Part shown: positions 17,739 to 27,276 of the stretch, piece by piece
Position numbering within the stretch: the first letter of the stretch is position 1
Layout of the letters: every line of letters begins with the position of its first letter
Virus record (IMG/VR): IMGVR_UViG_3300031787_010495
Location: 41,600-105,599 of that record
DNA: 64,000 nt
DNA from: a virus
Direction: 5' to 3' (one strand)
Program-made: the position numbers and the translations under genes
Notes under the pieces: generated by a model
Told to the model about the DNA's origin: nothing
The model's database searches: none
Seen by the model: only the letters and a program-made list of their open reading frames with translations

Positions 17739-17765
17739 GAGTTATTTATATAAAACGAATAACTC
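17739..17765 (+). repeat. Inverted repeat around a candidate late promoter
   Basis: GAGTTATT and AATAACTC form a perfect 8-base inverted repeat separated by 11 bases. The left arm and spacer contain TTATTTATA, the candidate promoter of the following gene, 22 bases before its ATG. No T-run follows, so an operator or leader hairpin is more likely than a terminator. Confidence 0.4.
17742..17749 (+). promoter_or_regulatory. Candidate late promoter TTATTTAT
   Basis: A member of the RTATTTAT set (first base T) between two plus-strand genes, 22 bases before the superoxide dismutase fusion gene and embedded in an inverted repeat. Confidence 0.4.
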
Positions 17766-17771
17766 GCCAAT

Positions 17772-19310
17772 ATGAAAAAAATAGAAGAAAGAATTCAACA
17801 AATTGAAAAACAAATTACCGAAAACCATATCGAAACAGAAAAACAATTGTTGATTACAGAAATGAAAAAAATTGGAATAGAAAAACTACCCTATTCTTAT
17901 TCAGCCCTCAAAGGATTCATCGACGCAGAAACGATGAATTTCCACTACAACAAACACTATAAGGGATATGTAGATAAATTAAATGCCGCCCTGTCAAAGA
18001 AAAAACATGGAGATTTAGACTTAGAAAAAATTGTCAAAAACATTAGTCGATACGACCAAGTAGTAAGGAACAACGCTGGAGGAGCATTCAATCACGCACT
18101 TTTTTGGAATATGTTGTCTCCAACACCAAAAAAATTAACAGGGGAATTGTATAAAAAAATTACCAAAGAATACGGTAGTTTCAATCTATTCAAAAAGAAA
18201 TTTGAAACTGTTGCAAAGGATAGATTTGGCTCAGGTTGGGTATGGTTAATTTTAACCTCAAAAAATACTTTGAAAATAATGTCGACACCAAATCAAGACA
18301 ATCCACTTATGAATGTTATCGAAGGTGGAGGTTTCCCTCTATTAGGTTTGGACCTTTGGGAACACGCCTACTATTTGAAATACAGAAATAAGAGAGACGA
18401 ATACATTTCAAATTTTTGGAAGGTGGTCAATTGGGATTTTGTTCAGAAACTTTATGAAATGAAAGTTGAAACAAAACTACTAGAGTCGAACAAATTTCAA
18501 GGAATAATTACTGAATCAAAAGAACCACAATTCTGTAATCCAAAAGAAGTATTGTTCTATAGAGACTTGATTAATAATTACGCAATCAAAAAAAGATATC
18601 AGGAGGGAGTATCCTACGTTCTAAAAAAAGTATTTTCACATTTTTGGGTTGAGGGTAATACTGAAGAGATGTCAGGATTTTATGGTGTAGAATCACCCGA
18701 GGGTAGGTCTATACTCAATAACCTTAATACAAATTTCAATACATTTTGTTTATTGGTAAAAGCAGTAAACAAACAGATTGAATTAATTGGAAGGTCAGAA
18801 AAGAAGTTTGATTTTTCAAAAAAAGAAAAAAGAACTCTAAAGGAAACAACTAGATTTATTTCAGCATTGGACCACTTCAGAAACGAAATCTTTACAGAGA
18901 ATAACGAAGACTTTATCAATATAATCAAAGTCCTTAAAAAACTTTGGGATAGGGGTCAAAAGTCTGAAGACAACGCAATTAAAAAAATAGAAGACTATTT
19001 TGATGGTAATGCTAAAATTGAAAAGATTGGTTCACATGGTGGAAAACAAGACGCCTTCAAAGGTATTGATGTAAATGTGATTTTAGATGGAAAAAAGTTT
19101 TCTGCACAGGTTAAACCATTCTCTAATGTTTCAATAATCGAGGACAGAGTTAAACTTTTGGATACAGGAAATGTTAAGCATTACGAAGTCGATTGGTATA
19201 TTTTTATTAATCCTAAAACAAATAAGATACTTATATTCAAAAACGACCCTATAAGTGATAAAAACCAATATGTCTTCAACGTTAGTTCACTACTACACGA
19301 AATAGAATAA
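17772..19310 (+). CDS. Fe/Mn superoxide dismutase fused to a PD-(D/E)XK nuclease-like domain
   Basis: Of 512 residues, the first 37 look like a coiled coil. Residues 38-230 are a complete Fe/Mn superoxide dismutase: metal ligands H58 (FHYNKHY), H108 (NNAGGAFNHALFW), D194 and H198 (GLDLWEHAYYLKY), plus Q175 in STPNQDNP, the Mn-type position of the second-sphere glutamine. Residues 240-400 are helical without a known match. Residues 402-512 look like a restriction-endonuclease fold: FKGIDVNV with D433 and AQVKP with Q446-x-K448, the D...(E/Q)xK pattern. The enzyme would dismutate superoxide; the second domain might bind or cut DNA. The next genes downstream are gp13-type head genes. The SOD call is firm, the nuclease call is inference. 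Confidence 0.8.
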   Translation: MKKIEERIQQIEKQITENHIETEKQLLITEMKKIGIEKLPYSYSALKGFIDAETMNFHYNKHYKGYVDKLNAALSKKKHGDLDLEKIVKNISRYDQVVRNNAGGAFNHALFWNMLSPTPKKLTGELYKKITKEYGSFNLFKKKFETVAKDRFGSGWVWLILTSKNTLKIMSTPNQDNPLMNVIEGGGFPLLGLDLWEHAYYLKYRNKRDEYISNFWKVVNWDFVQKLYEMKVETKLLESNKFQGIITESKEPQFCNPKEVLFYRDLINNYAIKKRYQEGVSYVLKKVFSHFWVEGNTEEMSGFYGVESPEGRSILNNLNTNFNTFCLLVKAVNKQIELIGRSEKKFDFSKKEKRTLKETTRFISALDHFRNEIFTENNEDFINIIKVLKKLWDRGQKSEDNAIKKIEDYFDGNAKIEKIGSHGGKQDAFKGIDVNVILDGKKFSAQVKPFSNVSIIEDRVKLLDTGNVKHYEVDWYIFINPKTNKILIFKNDPISDKNQYVFNVSSLLHEIE

Positions 19311-19315
19311 TAAAG

Positions 19316-19323
19316 ATATTTAT
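19316..19323 (+). promoter_or_regulatory. Candidate late promoter ATATTTAT
   Basis: Reads GATATTTATTTG between two plus-strand genes and ends 5 bases before the ATG of the gp13-like gene. The asymmetry of the flanks fixes its orientation. If it is a -10 element the transcript would be almost leaderless. Confidence 0.5.
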
Positions 19324-19328
19324 TTGAT

Positions 19329-20456
19329 ATGGCAGCACTACCAGAACCAGAAAGAAGTAAAATTTATACAAGAGTCAAACACTTGTTGGGAGCACCCTTA
19401 AGAAGTGTAGAATTAGAAGACGAAATGATGGACTCGCTAATGGAATTATCTATTGGTGATTATGAAGAATATATTCTACAATGGCTAATCGATTCACAAT
19501 GGGTTAACTTAGTAAACCTCAATATGAATGAAAAGTCTGTTGCCAGAGCTTTGGTTACAAGGACAATGGACTTCGAACAACAATTTGCATATTCGTATTC
19601 TAAGATTGTTGGACTTCAGACCGTAGGACCATGGGTCTTGAAGAAAGATTATTTCATAATTGAAAAGAATGTTCAGACATACGAAATACCAGCCAACAGA
19701 GAAGTCAATGAACTTCTTTGGTTTAGTAATCAGGCTTGGACAGCATTCGGACTTGGAGGTCTTGGTGGATTTGGATTCGGTGGTATAGGTTTGGGTGCCA
19801 ATGAAGCAGGATACGCTCAGATGGGATACCAAGGTTCTTATTTTATGATGTCTGGTTTTGATTACCTCATCAGAATGCAAGAAGCAAATATCTTGAATAG
19901 AATTCTCGGTGGTTCTATGACATATAGGATTACCGCATTACCTGATGGTAAAAAGTTGATACACTTGATGAATACCCCTGGTGGTAAATTTAACTGGGCT
20001 AATTTCAACATGTATGCTGGTAAAGCGGTTTGGTATTGGTATTATGATGTAACACCAGACAGTAGAGCTGATTGTCTTAAAAACAATCCTGACATTATCA
20101 AACTACCGACTGACGTTCCTCTTGAATCCTTGAGTTGGGAAGATATCAATGTTCCTGGACAACAATGGATAAGAAGATGGTTTACAGCATATTGTAAAGA
20201 AACCTTAGCAAGAGTGAGAGGTAAATACAGTGGGAATCTTAAGACACCTGATTCTGAAATTACAATGGATTACACCAGTCTTTTAACTGAAGCCAAGGAT
20301 GAAAAATCTAAACTGATGGAAGAATTGACGGGCGCTGAAGGATGGCTTACAAGACTAAGACCTGAAAAGGTTATGGAAAGAGAAGCACAAATTGCTGAAA
20401 ATTTAAATAAACAAATGAAATTCAGAGCAATGCCTCGTCAAATCTACGTAATCTAA
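19329..20456 (+). CDS. 13: Neck / head completion protein (gp13-like)
   Basis: The 375-residue product (309 in T4 gp13) begins with the helical segment RSKIYTRVKHLLGAPLRSVELEDEMMDSLMELS, split as RVKHLLGAPLRSVELED and MMDSLMELS, typical of gp13-like neck proteins. A Trp/Tyr-rich middle region contains a Gly-rich loop (FGLGGLGGFGFGG) and the C-terminus ends RAMPRQIYVI. It would join head and tail. It has its own RTATTTAT motif and is followed after 1 base by a small structural gene. Confidence 0.6.
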   Translation: MAALPEPERSKIYTRVKHLLGAPLRSVELEDEMMDSLMELSIGDYEEYILQWLIDSQWVNLVNLNMNEKSVARALVTRTMDFEQQFAYSYSKIVGLQTVGPWVLKKDYFIIEKNVQTYEIPANREVNELLWFSNQAWTAFGLGGLGGFGFGGIGLGANEAGYAQMGYQGSYFMMSGFDYLIRMQEANILNRILGGSMTYRITALPDGKKLIHLMNTPGGKFNWANFNMYAGKAVWYWYYDVTPDSRADCLKNNPDIIKLPTDVPLESLSWEDINVPGQQWIRRWFTAYCKETLARVRGKYSGNLKTPDSEITMDYTSLLTEAKDEKSKLMEELTGAEGWLTRLRPEKVMEREAQIAENLNKQMKFRAMPRQIYVI

Positions 20457-20457
20457 T

Positions 20458-20793
20458 ATGGCAATAGTAAAATCAATCCCATCCAAAAGAATTATTAATG
20501 GTCATGCAATCAATACATCTGAACTTTCAGTTGTATCCGAATTGGATTATAGAACCAACGGTGAATTTTGTATAATTGTTAGAGGAATCCCACAATCATT
20601 TTTAGTCTTAGATTCAAAAACAACAGACCATGTTGTAGTCAAAGCTATGACTATGGTAACAGTAAGACCCGATGTCGGAAAAATTGACGAGGAATGGGAC
20701 GAAATTGTATTAGATAAGTTTGCCTGTGTAGAATTCCAATACGTTGGAGGTAATTGGTATATTCTTTCTTCAGACGGTCTTAAGCAATCCTAA
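20458..20793 (+). CDS. Small beta-rich protein, probably structural
   Basis: The 111-residue product contains KTTDHVVVKAMTMVTV, then DEEWDEIVLDKFACVEF and GGNWYILSSDGLKQS, a pattern of short strands typical of small decoration or head-surface proteins. It is coupled to the gp13-like gene. Its last 24 bases overlap the 3' end of the convergent DNA polymerase gene. No known family was recognised. Confidence 0.5.
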   Translation: MAIVKSIPSKRIINGHAINTSELSVVSELDYRTNGEFCIIVRGIPQSFLVLDSKTTDHVVVKAMTMVTVRPDVGKIDEEWDEIVLDKFACVEFQYVGGNWYILSSDGLKQS

Positions 20794-23502
20794 TTTAGTT
20801 TCCCAATTTTCTTCGGCTAATTCATACATGTAATTAGGGTCAAGTCCACGTTTTTCCCAATAAGATAGTTCATCCGATGTTATATCTAAAACATCTTCTT
20901 GAAGTTTATCTTGGTCTCCATCTTCGAATGGCATACCGTTGATTAGTTCACATTGTTCTCCCGTAAAAATTCCCCTTTCTTCAGGATTCGTAACAAGTAG
21001 TTGGTCACGAACGTCTTGTTTATAAACAACAAGTAAAGGTTCAATTCTTTTGTTGAAAGTTACAATTGCTCTTGGAACATTATATTCACCTGTCAGATTG
21101 GGGTTATTTTCTAATATGTTTGCATCCAACATGTAACAATTAATCTGAACACTGTCTCCCTTTTTTTGGACATCACCATGAGAGGCTTTGACACCATTAT
21201 TAACATACATAATAACATCTCCCAAGTTTACACCTATCCCCGTTTGAAGTGCAAGTTCCATGTGTGCCATACGGGACATTGTATTCCCTGCTTTAGTCTT
21301 TTGGGTTAATCTTTTTTTATAATCCTCGAGTGTTAACTTAACTTTCGCTCTTTGTGCAATCTTTGAAAGGGGAATTTGTTGGTTGAATATTTTTTGAAGA
21401 TACTCATAATAATATTCCACGAAGTCTTTACCCTTACCCTCCAAAAGTAATTTGATACCTTTATCCAAAAACTCCTCGATATACAATGGAAGTTTTTTTG
21501 ATTTGATGGAATTGCCAGTCAATTTAATCTTTCCTTTGGCGTCCATGACCGCATAATTTTTTCTGGCAAGATTAATACATGAAGGCCACACACCATCAGT
21601 ATCGAGAGCCATCTCACCCCTCATGAATATGTCATTGTATTCTGCAACGTCCGCTTCAGGACCTTTATAAACTTTTCCCGCCTTTACCTTCCAATTCAAC
21701 CCACGACCAACATAGTGATGACTTTCCACATCATCGGGACTGGAGAAGTTTACACCGTCTGTATCCATTACAAGTGGGACATAACCCTTAGACATAAAAA
21801 ATTTAATCATTTGTCTCAGATATTGTCTACCTGTGCAAGTAATCTGTTCCCCCATATACATGTCACCCCAAGCAAAAACTTGTGGAGCAGACAAAGCACC
21901 AAACATGGAGTTGATGAATATTTTGATGGGCAATTGTTTGTTTGAATATGATGCGGACTTTTGTGGGTCAGACTTTTCAAACTCTTCCGCAAGTTGTTTG
22001 TAACGAATACGTGTGTCACGGAAATACTTCAACATTCCTTTCATCGCACCTGTCACATCACAATCAGGAAATACATCATGCACAAGCTGAATAGAGGGGT
22101 ATAGAGAGGAGAAGTCGAGCTTTAATACATTCTTACTATAACCAACCTTAAGTAGTCGAGAAAGACCTCCTACGAAGTCTGTCTTCGATTGTTTGGCAGG
22201 GATTGCCAGTCCGTGTTTGTATGACCAAGCAAGCATCAGCATTTTCCAAAGAGTCGCAGTTCCCATGGTTGATACTCTTTCGTAAGTCGTAGGAATCATA
22301 GATGCAAGTAGAAATGACGCTTGGTTAAATTCTTTATCCACAGCCAAGGTTTCTTCCAAGTCATCATCAAGATATCTCTCAACAAGATTGTCACCAGTAG
22401 TTTTGATATAAATGTCATTTCTTTTTTCACATACCTCATCAATCTTTGGGTCCAAACCAACCTTCTTGTAATTACCGTTTTTAATATTTAACCAATATTC
22501 TTCCTTAGCGGCATAAAATTTTCCAATGTCCGTGTGTTCGATATAAACACGGTCAGGAGCCTCTTTATTAATAAACTTTGTGATATACTTCAAACCAGCC
22601 GCCTTGATATTTGAATTGATGGCTTGAGCTCTTCGAACAGCATGAATTATATCGATTACATTATATCCCCAAATTGATGTTTGAAGAAAATCTTCGACTT
22701 CATTTGCTAATTTGAGAATCGTATCTTTTCTTGTGTATGAGTGTTGGGGATGTAAGGATTTAATCGCCTTCCTCATATCTAAACCAAGTCTTTGACCTCT
22801 TTCGAATATCCAGTGCCAGTCGAAGTTTGCCGAATTATATCCACCTATGATTGATGGTTTGAGTTGGTCAATCACATTGAAGAACTCCTGTATAGCACCC
22901 TTCTCTTGTGATTCATCCAAACATTCAATTACTCTATGATATCCTTTATTGGTCTTAATTCCTATCATGAATATTCTACCATCTTTGGGGTCTAACGCAT
23001 TTGTTTCCAAGTCAAATACAAGACGTGTCACATCATCATAATCAGTAAACCCCTTGAATAATCTTTTTTCTTTAGAGACCAAATATTGTTCTACAGGTGG
23101 AAGGATTAATATTTTATCTTTCGTTTTTTCTCCCCATGGGTCGCATCCACCATCTCTAAAAAACTGAATCAGTTCTCTGTATCCCTTGAGCGATTTTACC
23201 ATATAGGTCAAACCGTTTTCTAATCTTTCATTATCCTTTGTATCTAATTTTTGTATTACAATTCCATATTTTGTCATGGCTTCTTTTTGAGCCATTTTGG
23301 AATCGTTGTAGAAATTTACACCACGTAAATCACCGACCCATGCGAATGGGATAAAAGTGTCTTTACGTATTTCCTTACCTTTACCAGGTATTTCTTTTAC
23401 CTTGAAAATTGAATTGGAGACGTAGTCAAATTCTATTGCTACAATAAATTCTTCGGGGTCGTTTCCTAATAGGAAAGACTCAATTGCTTCGTGACTGAAC
23501 AT
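20770..23502 (-). CDS. 43: Family B DNA polymerase (gp43-like)
   Basis: The 910-residue replicative polymerase has exonuclease motifs I (VFDLETNALDP, about residue 167), II (GGYNSANFDWHWIF) and III (YLDDDLEETL), and polymerase motifs A (LDFSSLYPSIQ, about residue 462), B (KIFINSMFGALSAP, about 534) and C (VMDTDGVNFS, about 580). The length matches T4 gp43 (898). Motif C is DTDG instead of the usual DTDS. No intein or intron split is seen. A candidate promoter lies 64 bases upstream of the ATG. It overlaps the opposing gene by 24 bases at the 3' end. Confidence 0.92.
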   Translation of the reverse strand: MFSHEAIESFLLGNDPEEFIVAIEFDYVSNSIFKVKEIPGKGKEIRKDTFIPFAWVGDLRGVNFYNDSKMAQKEAMTKYGIVIQKLDTKDNERLENGLTYMVKSLKGYRELIQFFRDGGCDPWGEKTKDKILILPPVEQYLVSKEKRLFKGFTDYDDVTRLVFDLETNALDPKDGRIFMIGIKTNKGYHRVIECLDESQEKGAIQEFFNVIDQLKPSIIGGYNSANFDWHWIFERGQRLGLDMRKAIKSLHPQHSYTRKDTILKLANEVEDFLQTSIWGYNVIDIIHAVRRAQAINSNIKAAGLKYITKFINKEAPDRVYIEHTDIGKFYAAKEEYWLNIKNGNYKKVGLDPKIDEVCEKRNDIYIKTTGDNLVERYLDDDLEETLAVDKEFNQASFLLASMIPTTYERVSTMGTATLWKMLMLAWSYKHGLAIPAKQSKTDFVGGLSRLLKVGYSKNVLKLDFSSLYPSIQLVHDVFPDCDVTGAMKGMLKYFRDTRIRYKQLAEEFEKSDPQKSASYSNKQLPIKIFINSMFGALSAPQVFAWGDMYMGEQITCTGRQYLRQMIKFFMSKGYVPLVMDTDGVNFSSPDDVESHHYVGRGLNWKVKAGKVYKGPEADVAEYNDIFMRGEMALDTDGVWPSCINLARKNYAVMDAKGKIKLTGNSIKSKKLPLYIEEFLDKGIKLLLEGKGKDFVEYYYEYLQKIFNQQIPLSKIAQRAKVKLTLEDYKKRLTQKTKAGNTMSRMAHMELALQTGIGVNLGDVIMYVNNGVKASHGDVQKKGDSVQINCYMLDANILENNPNLTGEYNVPRAIVTFNKRIEPLLVVYKQDVRDQLLVTNPEERGIFTGEQCELINGMPFEDGDQDKLQEDVLDITSDELSYWEKRGLDPNYMYELAEENWETKLGLLKTV

Positions 23503-23566
23503 ATGATTAAGACGAGTGGTTTATTGGCTTTCACACTATCGTGAAATTCACCTTACTCATTCAATA

Positions 23567-23574
23567 ATAAATAT
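23567..23574 (-). promoter_or_regulatory. Candidate late promoter ATATTTAT
   Basis: Reads TATATTTATTATTG toward DNA polymerase, 64 bases before its ATG, between two minus-strand genes. The distance is longer than for the other sites. Confidence 0.35.
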
Positions 23575-23598
23575 AAAAAAAATTAAGTCTTAATCAAA

Positions 23599-23976
23599 TC
23601 AACAACACGCAGTTTCGGAAATGAAACTTGGTTGAATATTAATATAAAGTTGTTCTCTGATTGGAAGAATTAAATTTCCTTCATCATTTTTGATTAAGAA
23701 TTGTCCTTCGTATCTTCCTGGCGTATCAGTATCTCTCGAAGTAAATTTGAAATAAATGTAGTATTCTGCAGGAGCACCAGGGTCCAAAATGAGATTAACT
23801 ATTTCACATGGGGCTGAAACTATTTTTGGAATCCCAGTCTCATAATCTATCATAGTGAAATATATTGTGGAAACCTCCAACGCTTCCATAAACTGAATAT
23901 ACCCCGCTCTACCGTCTTTTACGACTTGCATTTTCAAAACTGGTAACGTAGCATTTTGTTTGATATAAAATTCCAT
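23599..23976 (-). CDS. Small beta-rich protein, possibly a virion component
   Basis: The 125-residue product starts MEFYIKQNATLPVLKMQVV, continues with YFTMIDYETGIPKI and YYIYFKFTSRDTDTPGRYEGQF, and ends TACC. The strand pattern recalls the N-terminal domain of baseplate upper (BppU-like) proteins, but this is only an impression. An RTATTTAT motif ends 4 bases before the ATG, as for structural genes. Confidence 0.45.
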   Translation of the reverse strand: MEFYIKQNATLPVLKMQVVKDGRAGYIQFMEALEVSTIYFTMIDYETGIPKIVSAPCEIVNLILDPGAPAEYYIYFKFTSRDTDTPGRYEGQFLIKNDEGNLILPIREQLYINIQPSFISETACC

Positions 23977-23980
23977 AACA

Positions 23981-23988
23981 ATAAATAT
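23981..23988 (-). promoter_or_regulatory. Candidate late promoter ATATTTAT
   Basis: Reads ATATATTTATTG and ends 4 bases before the ATG of the small beta-rich gene, between two minus-strand genes. Confidence 0.45.
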
Positions 23989-23992
23989 ATTG

Positions 23993-25666
23993 TTAGGACT
24001 CTTTACGTAACTCTCTGTTGTAATGTTCGAAACGGTCGTGTTCAGTTGGTGTCATTAGAAGTAAACCAGGATTTAATTTTTCTTCTTTTGTCAGTTGATA
24101 CATATGACTCATCCACGTTTGTTCAAATGGATGTGCCCAAGTAACATCCAAAAACATTTTTTTGTTACCTGGTCTTGAAATAATTTGAGGCCAGTTACAA
24201 TAATATATGTCGCCTGTCGCATATGGAACTTTTCTGTGTGAAAGAACTTTTTTGAACTCTGTCTTTGGCGCATTCGGGTCCAATCCTATTTGTGGTAATC
24301 TTGGATTTAAGGGCCAATACTTTGACCTAACATCTTGAGGAACATTATACCAAGACCATTGAGTCCCGTTATCTCCGTAGAATTCAGAATAATTCAATTT
24401 TAAGAAATCAAAGTTTTCCTTTTGCATTATTTGCATCGAGATTGAAAATAGATTTGGTTCGTATCTTGAAAAACCGTTTTTACATTTCGAACCTTCATTC
24501 GGATAAAAAAACATGTCATCTTCAAAAAACAAATAATAATCCAAATCTGTTTCTTCAAAATGTTCTGCAATCCACTGCCTTCCTCCACAAATACCCAAGT
24601 TATCTTTTTTGATATGTTCAAAATTATATTCATCACAAAGTTGTTTATACTCTTCTGTTGTTGACAAATCACTTGAGTTATCAAGTAAGAATTTTTTTGT
24701 TTTAAGTATGAATTCTTTATCATACATTAACATTGAATTAATCAACGTTTTGAATTGGTTTGGACTATTGAAAGTTATAACATATAGACCAACTTTGTTA
24801 ATATCCAAATTTGAAACTTGTCTATGAACTGATTCTGTTTTTACTTTCAAATCATCGTTCTTCAAATCCTCAAAAAATTTACCTAACAAACCATTTGATT
24901 CTATTTCAAAATAATTTATTAACTCGGAGTGTCTATAACACATTATGCTGAATAAAGATTCTTCAGTTCCCATATATCCCGAATCCAAGGTTTCTTTCAT
25001 CAGAGAATAATATATTGAATTGATTTCTGATATTGAGTGTTTTGGTCCACCGAAGAACCCACCTCTAGCAACCCTCTCAACTTTAGCACCTGCCATAGAG
25101 TTCATCTTATCGAAATTGAACCCGTGGACTTCTGTATTAGCTTCATAAGGAAAACAAACGAAACTGAATTTGGAGATATATTTTACTAATTTATCCAAAA
25201 CCTTGTCGTGTGTAAAGTAACCAGGATGCACAGTATTTGTCAACCCACCGTCAATCCAAAACAGATATTCTGAATCAAACCTATCCATTATTTTTGCATC
25301 ATTCAAAAGATAAACTTTTGACATAACCAACGGGTTATAGTTTTCCAATCTCGATTGAGTTGAATCTTTTAACCAACCAACTTGATTATACCACTCAGGG
25401 TTATTTCTTATGTTTTGGATTTTATCAAAAAATTCATTATTCCTGAACCAAGACATGTCTCTTACAATAAATTGTGTATTTGACTTATCCCTTTTTGAAA
25501 AAACAAATTCCTCTAAACTTTTATCACCATAGATAATCATATTGGTATTGACATCCAATAGTTTTTCAAATTTATCCAAATAATGTTGAAAAGGTCTTGA
25601 CCAACCTTCACTTAAATCACCTCTTCCGATGTCCCAAATTCCTGTTACAAGTGTTATATTACTCAT
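23993..25666 (-). CDS. Bimodular glycosyltransferase (HtrL/YibB-like + GT-A)
   Basis: Residues about 1-280 resemble the HtrL/YibB (WlaTC) group: TLVTGIWDIGRG at the start, YLFWIDGGLTNTVHPGYF, and GGFFGGPKHSISE. Residues about 295-557 form a second, GT-A-like unit starting KVGLYVITFNSPNQFKTL and containing DYYLFFEDDMFFYP as the metal-binding acidic motif. Both halves would transfer sugars. The start overlaps the next upstream gene by 8 bases, within a set of four coupled glycosyltransferase genes beside the fibre locus. Donor and acceptor cannot be read from sequence. Confidence 0.65.
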   Translation of the reverse strand: MSNITLVTGIWDIGRGDLSEGWSRPFQHYLDKFEKLLDVNTNMIIYGDKSLEEFVFSKRDKSNTQFIVRDMSWFRNNEFFDKIQNIRNNPEWYNQVGWLKDSTQSRLENYNPLVMSKVYLLNDAKIMDRFDSEYLFWIDGGLTNTVHPGYFTHDKVLDKLVKYISKFSFVCFPYEANTEVHGFNFDKMNSMAGAKVERVARGGFFGGPKHSISEINSIYYSLMKETLDSGYMGTEESLFSIMCYRHSELINYFEIESNGLLGKFFEDLKNDDLKVKTESVHRQVSNLDINKVGLYVITFNSPNQFKTLINSMLMYDKEFILKTKKFLLDNSSDLSTTEEYKQLCDEYNFEHIKKDNLGICGGRQWIAEHFEETDLDYYLFFEDDMFFYPNEGSKCKNGFSRYEPNLFSISMQIMQKENFDFLKLNYSEFYGDNGTQWSWYNVPQDVRSKYWPLNPRLPQIGLDPNAPKTEFKKVLSHRKVPYATGDIYYCNWPQIISRPGNKKMFLDVTWAHPFEQTWMSHMYQLTKEEKLNPGLLLMTPTEHDRFEHYNRELRKES

Positions 25667-26543
25667 AAATTCTTTTAAATTCTTCTAATATTTTATAGAA
25701 ACTTTTATTTTTCTGAAATAACTCATCTGTTACACCTTGAGGTGCATTATCCCTGCACCACCAAATATCAAAATGTTTTCTCTCAAATAACTCAATATGA
25801 TTGAAATACATAAGAGTCATTATTTGTTCTTCATGAGGTAAACCCTCATCGTTAGATAAAACTTCTTGGACATAGTTTTCGAATATATTGACTATATTAT
25901 CCCACTTGTCCCTGTGACCACCAAACAATCCTCCTATGATATGAATACTTCTATCATAATTTTTATACCATCTTGGACTTACAGTTCCTGACCAATAGTT
26001 TCTTTCATTTTCTTTTCCTAAAATTAAAAATTTGTCTTTAGTGTCTTCTATCAAATTTTTCAAAAAATCATTATCAAACAAATTGCTTTCATAAAATCTT
26101 CTTAAGGCATGTTTTGTTTCAGTCAAATACTTGAGAGGTATTAAACCACAATGGGATAATCCCGCGTCTATCCAATAATAGTTATCGTAGGATTTATCCT
26201 CATTCCACCACCATGAAAATTTAGAATATTGTATTTCGATACATCTATCCCCTCTTTTAATCTCATCGACATTTTTTCTCGAATCAATTAAATGTTTAAA
26301 CTTGGAATTTGAAATATCGTATGTTGTAAATTTCAACTTGGATTCTGGTATATTGTTTTCTTCATAGAAAAATTTCTTTAGGGAATCTATTTCTCTATCC
26401 GAGGTATAACATAAAAAATCCGCATCGGTCATCTTCAATAATGACAATAAACTATATCTATAGTGGGCACCTCTGTTAGGTCTACCACCAAATTCAGTTC
26501 CATAAAGGTCACTATAAATTGCGGTTATAAACTTAGTTGACAT
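25659..26543 (-). CDS. HtrL/YibB-like glycosyltransferase
   Basis: The 294-residue product shares the key features of the N-terminal half of its neighbour: FITAIYSDLYGTEFGGR at the start, YYWIDAGLSHCGLIP in the middle and IIGGLFGGHRDKW, followed by PHEEQIMTLMYF. It overlaps its neighbours by 8 and 11 bases. It is probably a paralogue that arose by duplication. Confidence 0.6.
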   Translation of the reverse strand: MSTKFITAIYSDLYGTEFGGRPNRGAHYRYSLLSLLKMTDADFLCYTSDREIDSLKKFFYEENNIPESKLKFTTYDISNSKFKHLIDSRKNVDEIKRGDRCIEIQYSKFSWWWNEDKSYDNYYWIDAGLSHCGLIPLKYLTETKHALRRFYESNLFDNDFLKNLIEDTKDKFLILGKENERNYWSGTVSPRWYKNYDRSIHIIGGLFGGHRDKWDNIVNIFENYVQEVLSNDEGLPHEEQIMTLMYFNHIELFERKHFDIWWCRDNAPQGVTDELFQKNKSFYKILEEFKRIYE

Positions 26544-27276
26544 TATAAGGTAAATATTTTTTTTCTGTTTTCATTTTTTTATTTTCTGATTCATTCAAAA
26601 ATCTGTGATTAATCTTGATTGGTGAATAGACATTCCAATTGTATGTTTGGGCGTAGAAATTGTTATACATTCCCTGCGACACATCAGAATAAGAATTTTT
26701 CTGAGGGGCAATTGGTAAGATTGGTGCATATGATTGAATTGAAGGATACACATGTTTTACCAATTGTTCATCAATAGGAATGATAAAATCACCACTATAA
26801 AAACACTTATCTTTAATTTTTTCTATTTTTTCGAAAGATGATTCATCGTATATCAGAATATTTGTTGCGAAAGTTTCGGTCAATCTTTCATGTGGTTTTG
26901 GAGGTAAGTTTGTCAAATCCAAAAGCATACTGTATTTTTCACTGACGTTCATTGGACGATTGAGTGTTGGAGAAAGATTCAATACACCAAAATCAATTCC
27001 ATTTATATTTCTCTCCAAATCCTCAATGAAATTTTTTGCATAAGGCATAAATACACAATCATCTTCTATCACCATTACTCTCTTGTAACCTCTTTCTTTA
27101 GCCATTTCAATTATTGACAAATGAGAAAGAGCACAACCCATATAATCGTTACGTGGAACAGCCTTAAACAAATCGTAATCCCAACCGATGTAATTCATCT
27201 CGAACTTTATATCTTCAAGTCTGTCAGGTCTACTTTCCAAATTTATAACAAATTTTGGTATGTCTTTGAAAATCAT
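26533..27276 (-). CDS. Glycosyltransferase family 25
   Basis: The 247-residue product has the GT25 signature: FVINLESRPDRLEDI at the N-terminus, GCALSHLSIIEMAKERG and VMVIEDDCVF, where the E-D-D motif binds metal and nucleotide sugar. GT25 enzymes add galactose to LPS or to collagen-like and other proteins. The ATG shares one base with the TAA of the upstream GT60-like gene. Confidence 0.75.
   Translation of the reverse strand: MIFKDIPKFVINLESRPDRLEDIKFEMNYIGWDYDLFKAVPRNDYMGCALSHLSIIEMAKERGYKRVMVIEDDCVFMPYAKNFIEDLERNINGIDFGVLNLSPTLNRPMNVSEKYSMLLDLTNLPPKPHERLTETFATNILIYDESSFEKIEKIKDKCFYSGDFIIPIDEQLVKHVYPSIQSYAPILPIAPQKNSYSDVSQGMYNNFYAQTYNWNVYSPIKINHRFLNESENKKMKTEKKYLPYNVN

Noticed and set aside
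23582-23594. Short inverted repeat ATTAAG/CTTAAT after the small beta-rich gene as a terminator
   Set aside because: The stem is only six A/T-rich pairs with no T-run; likely chance.
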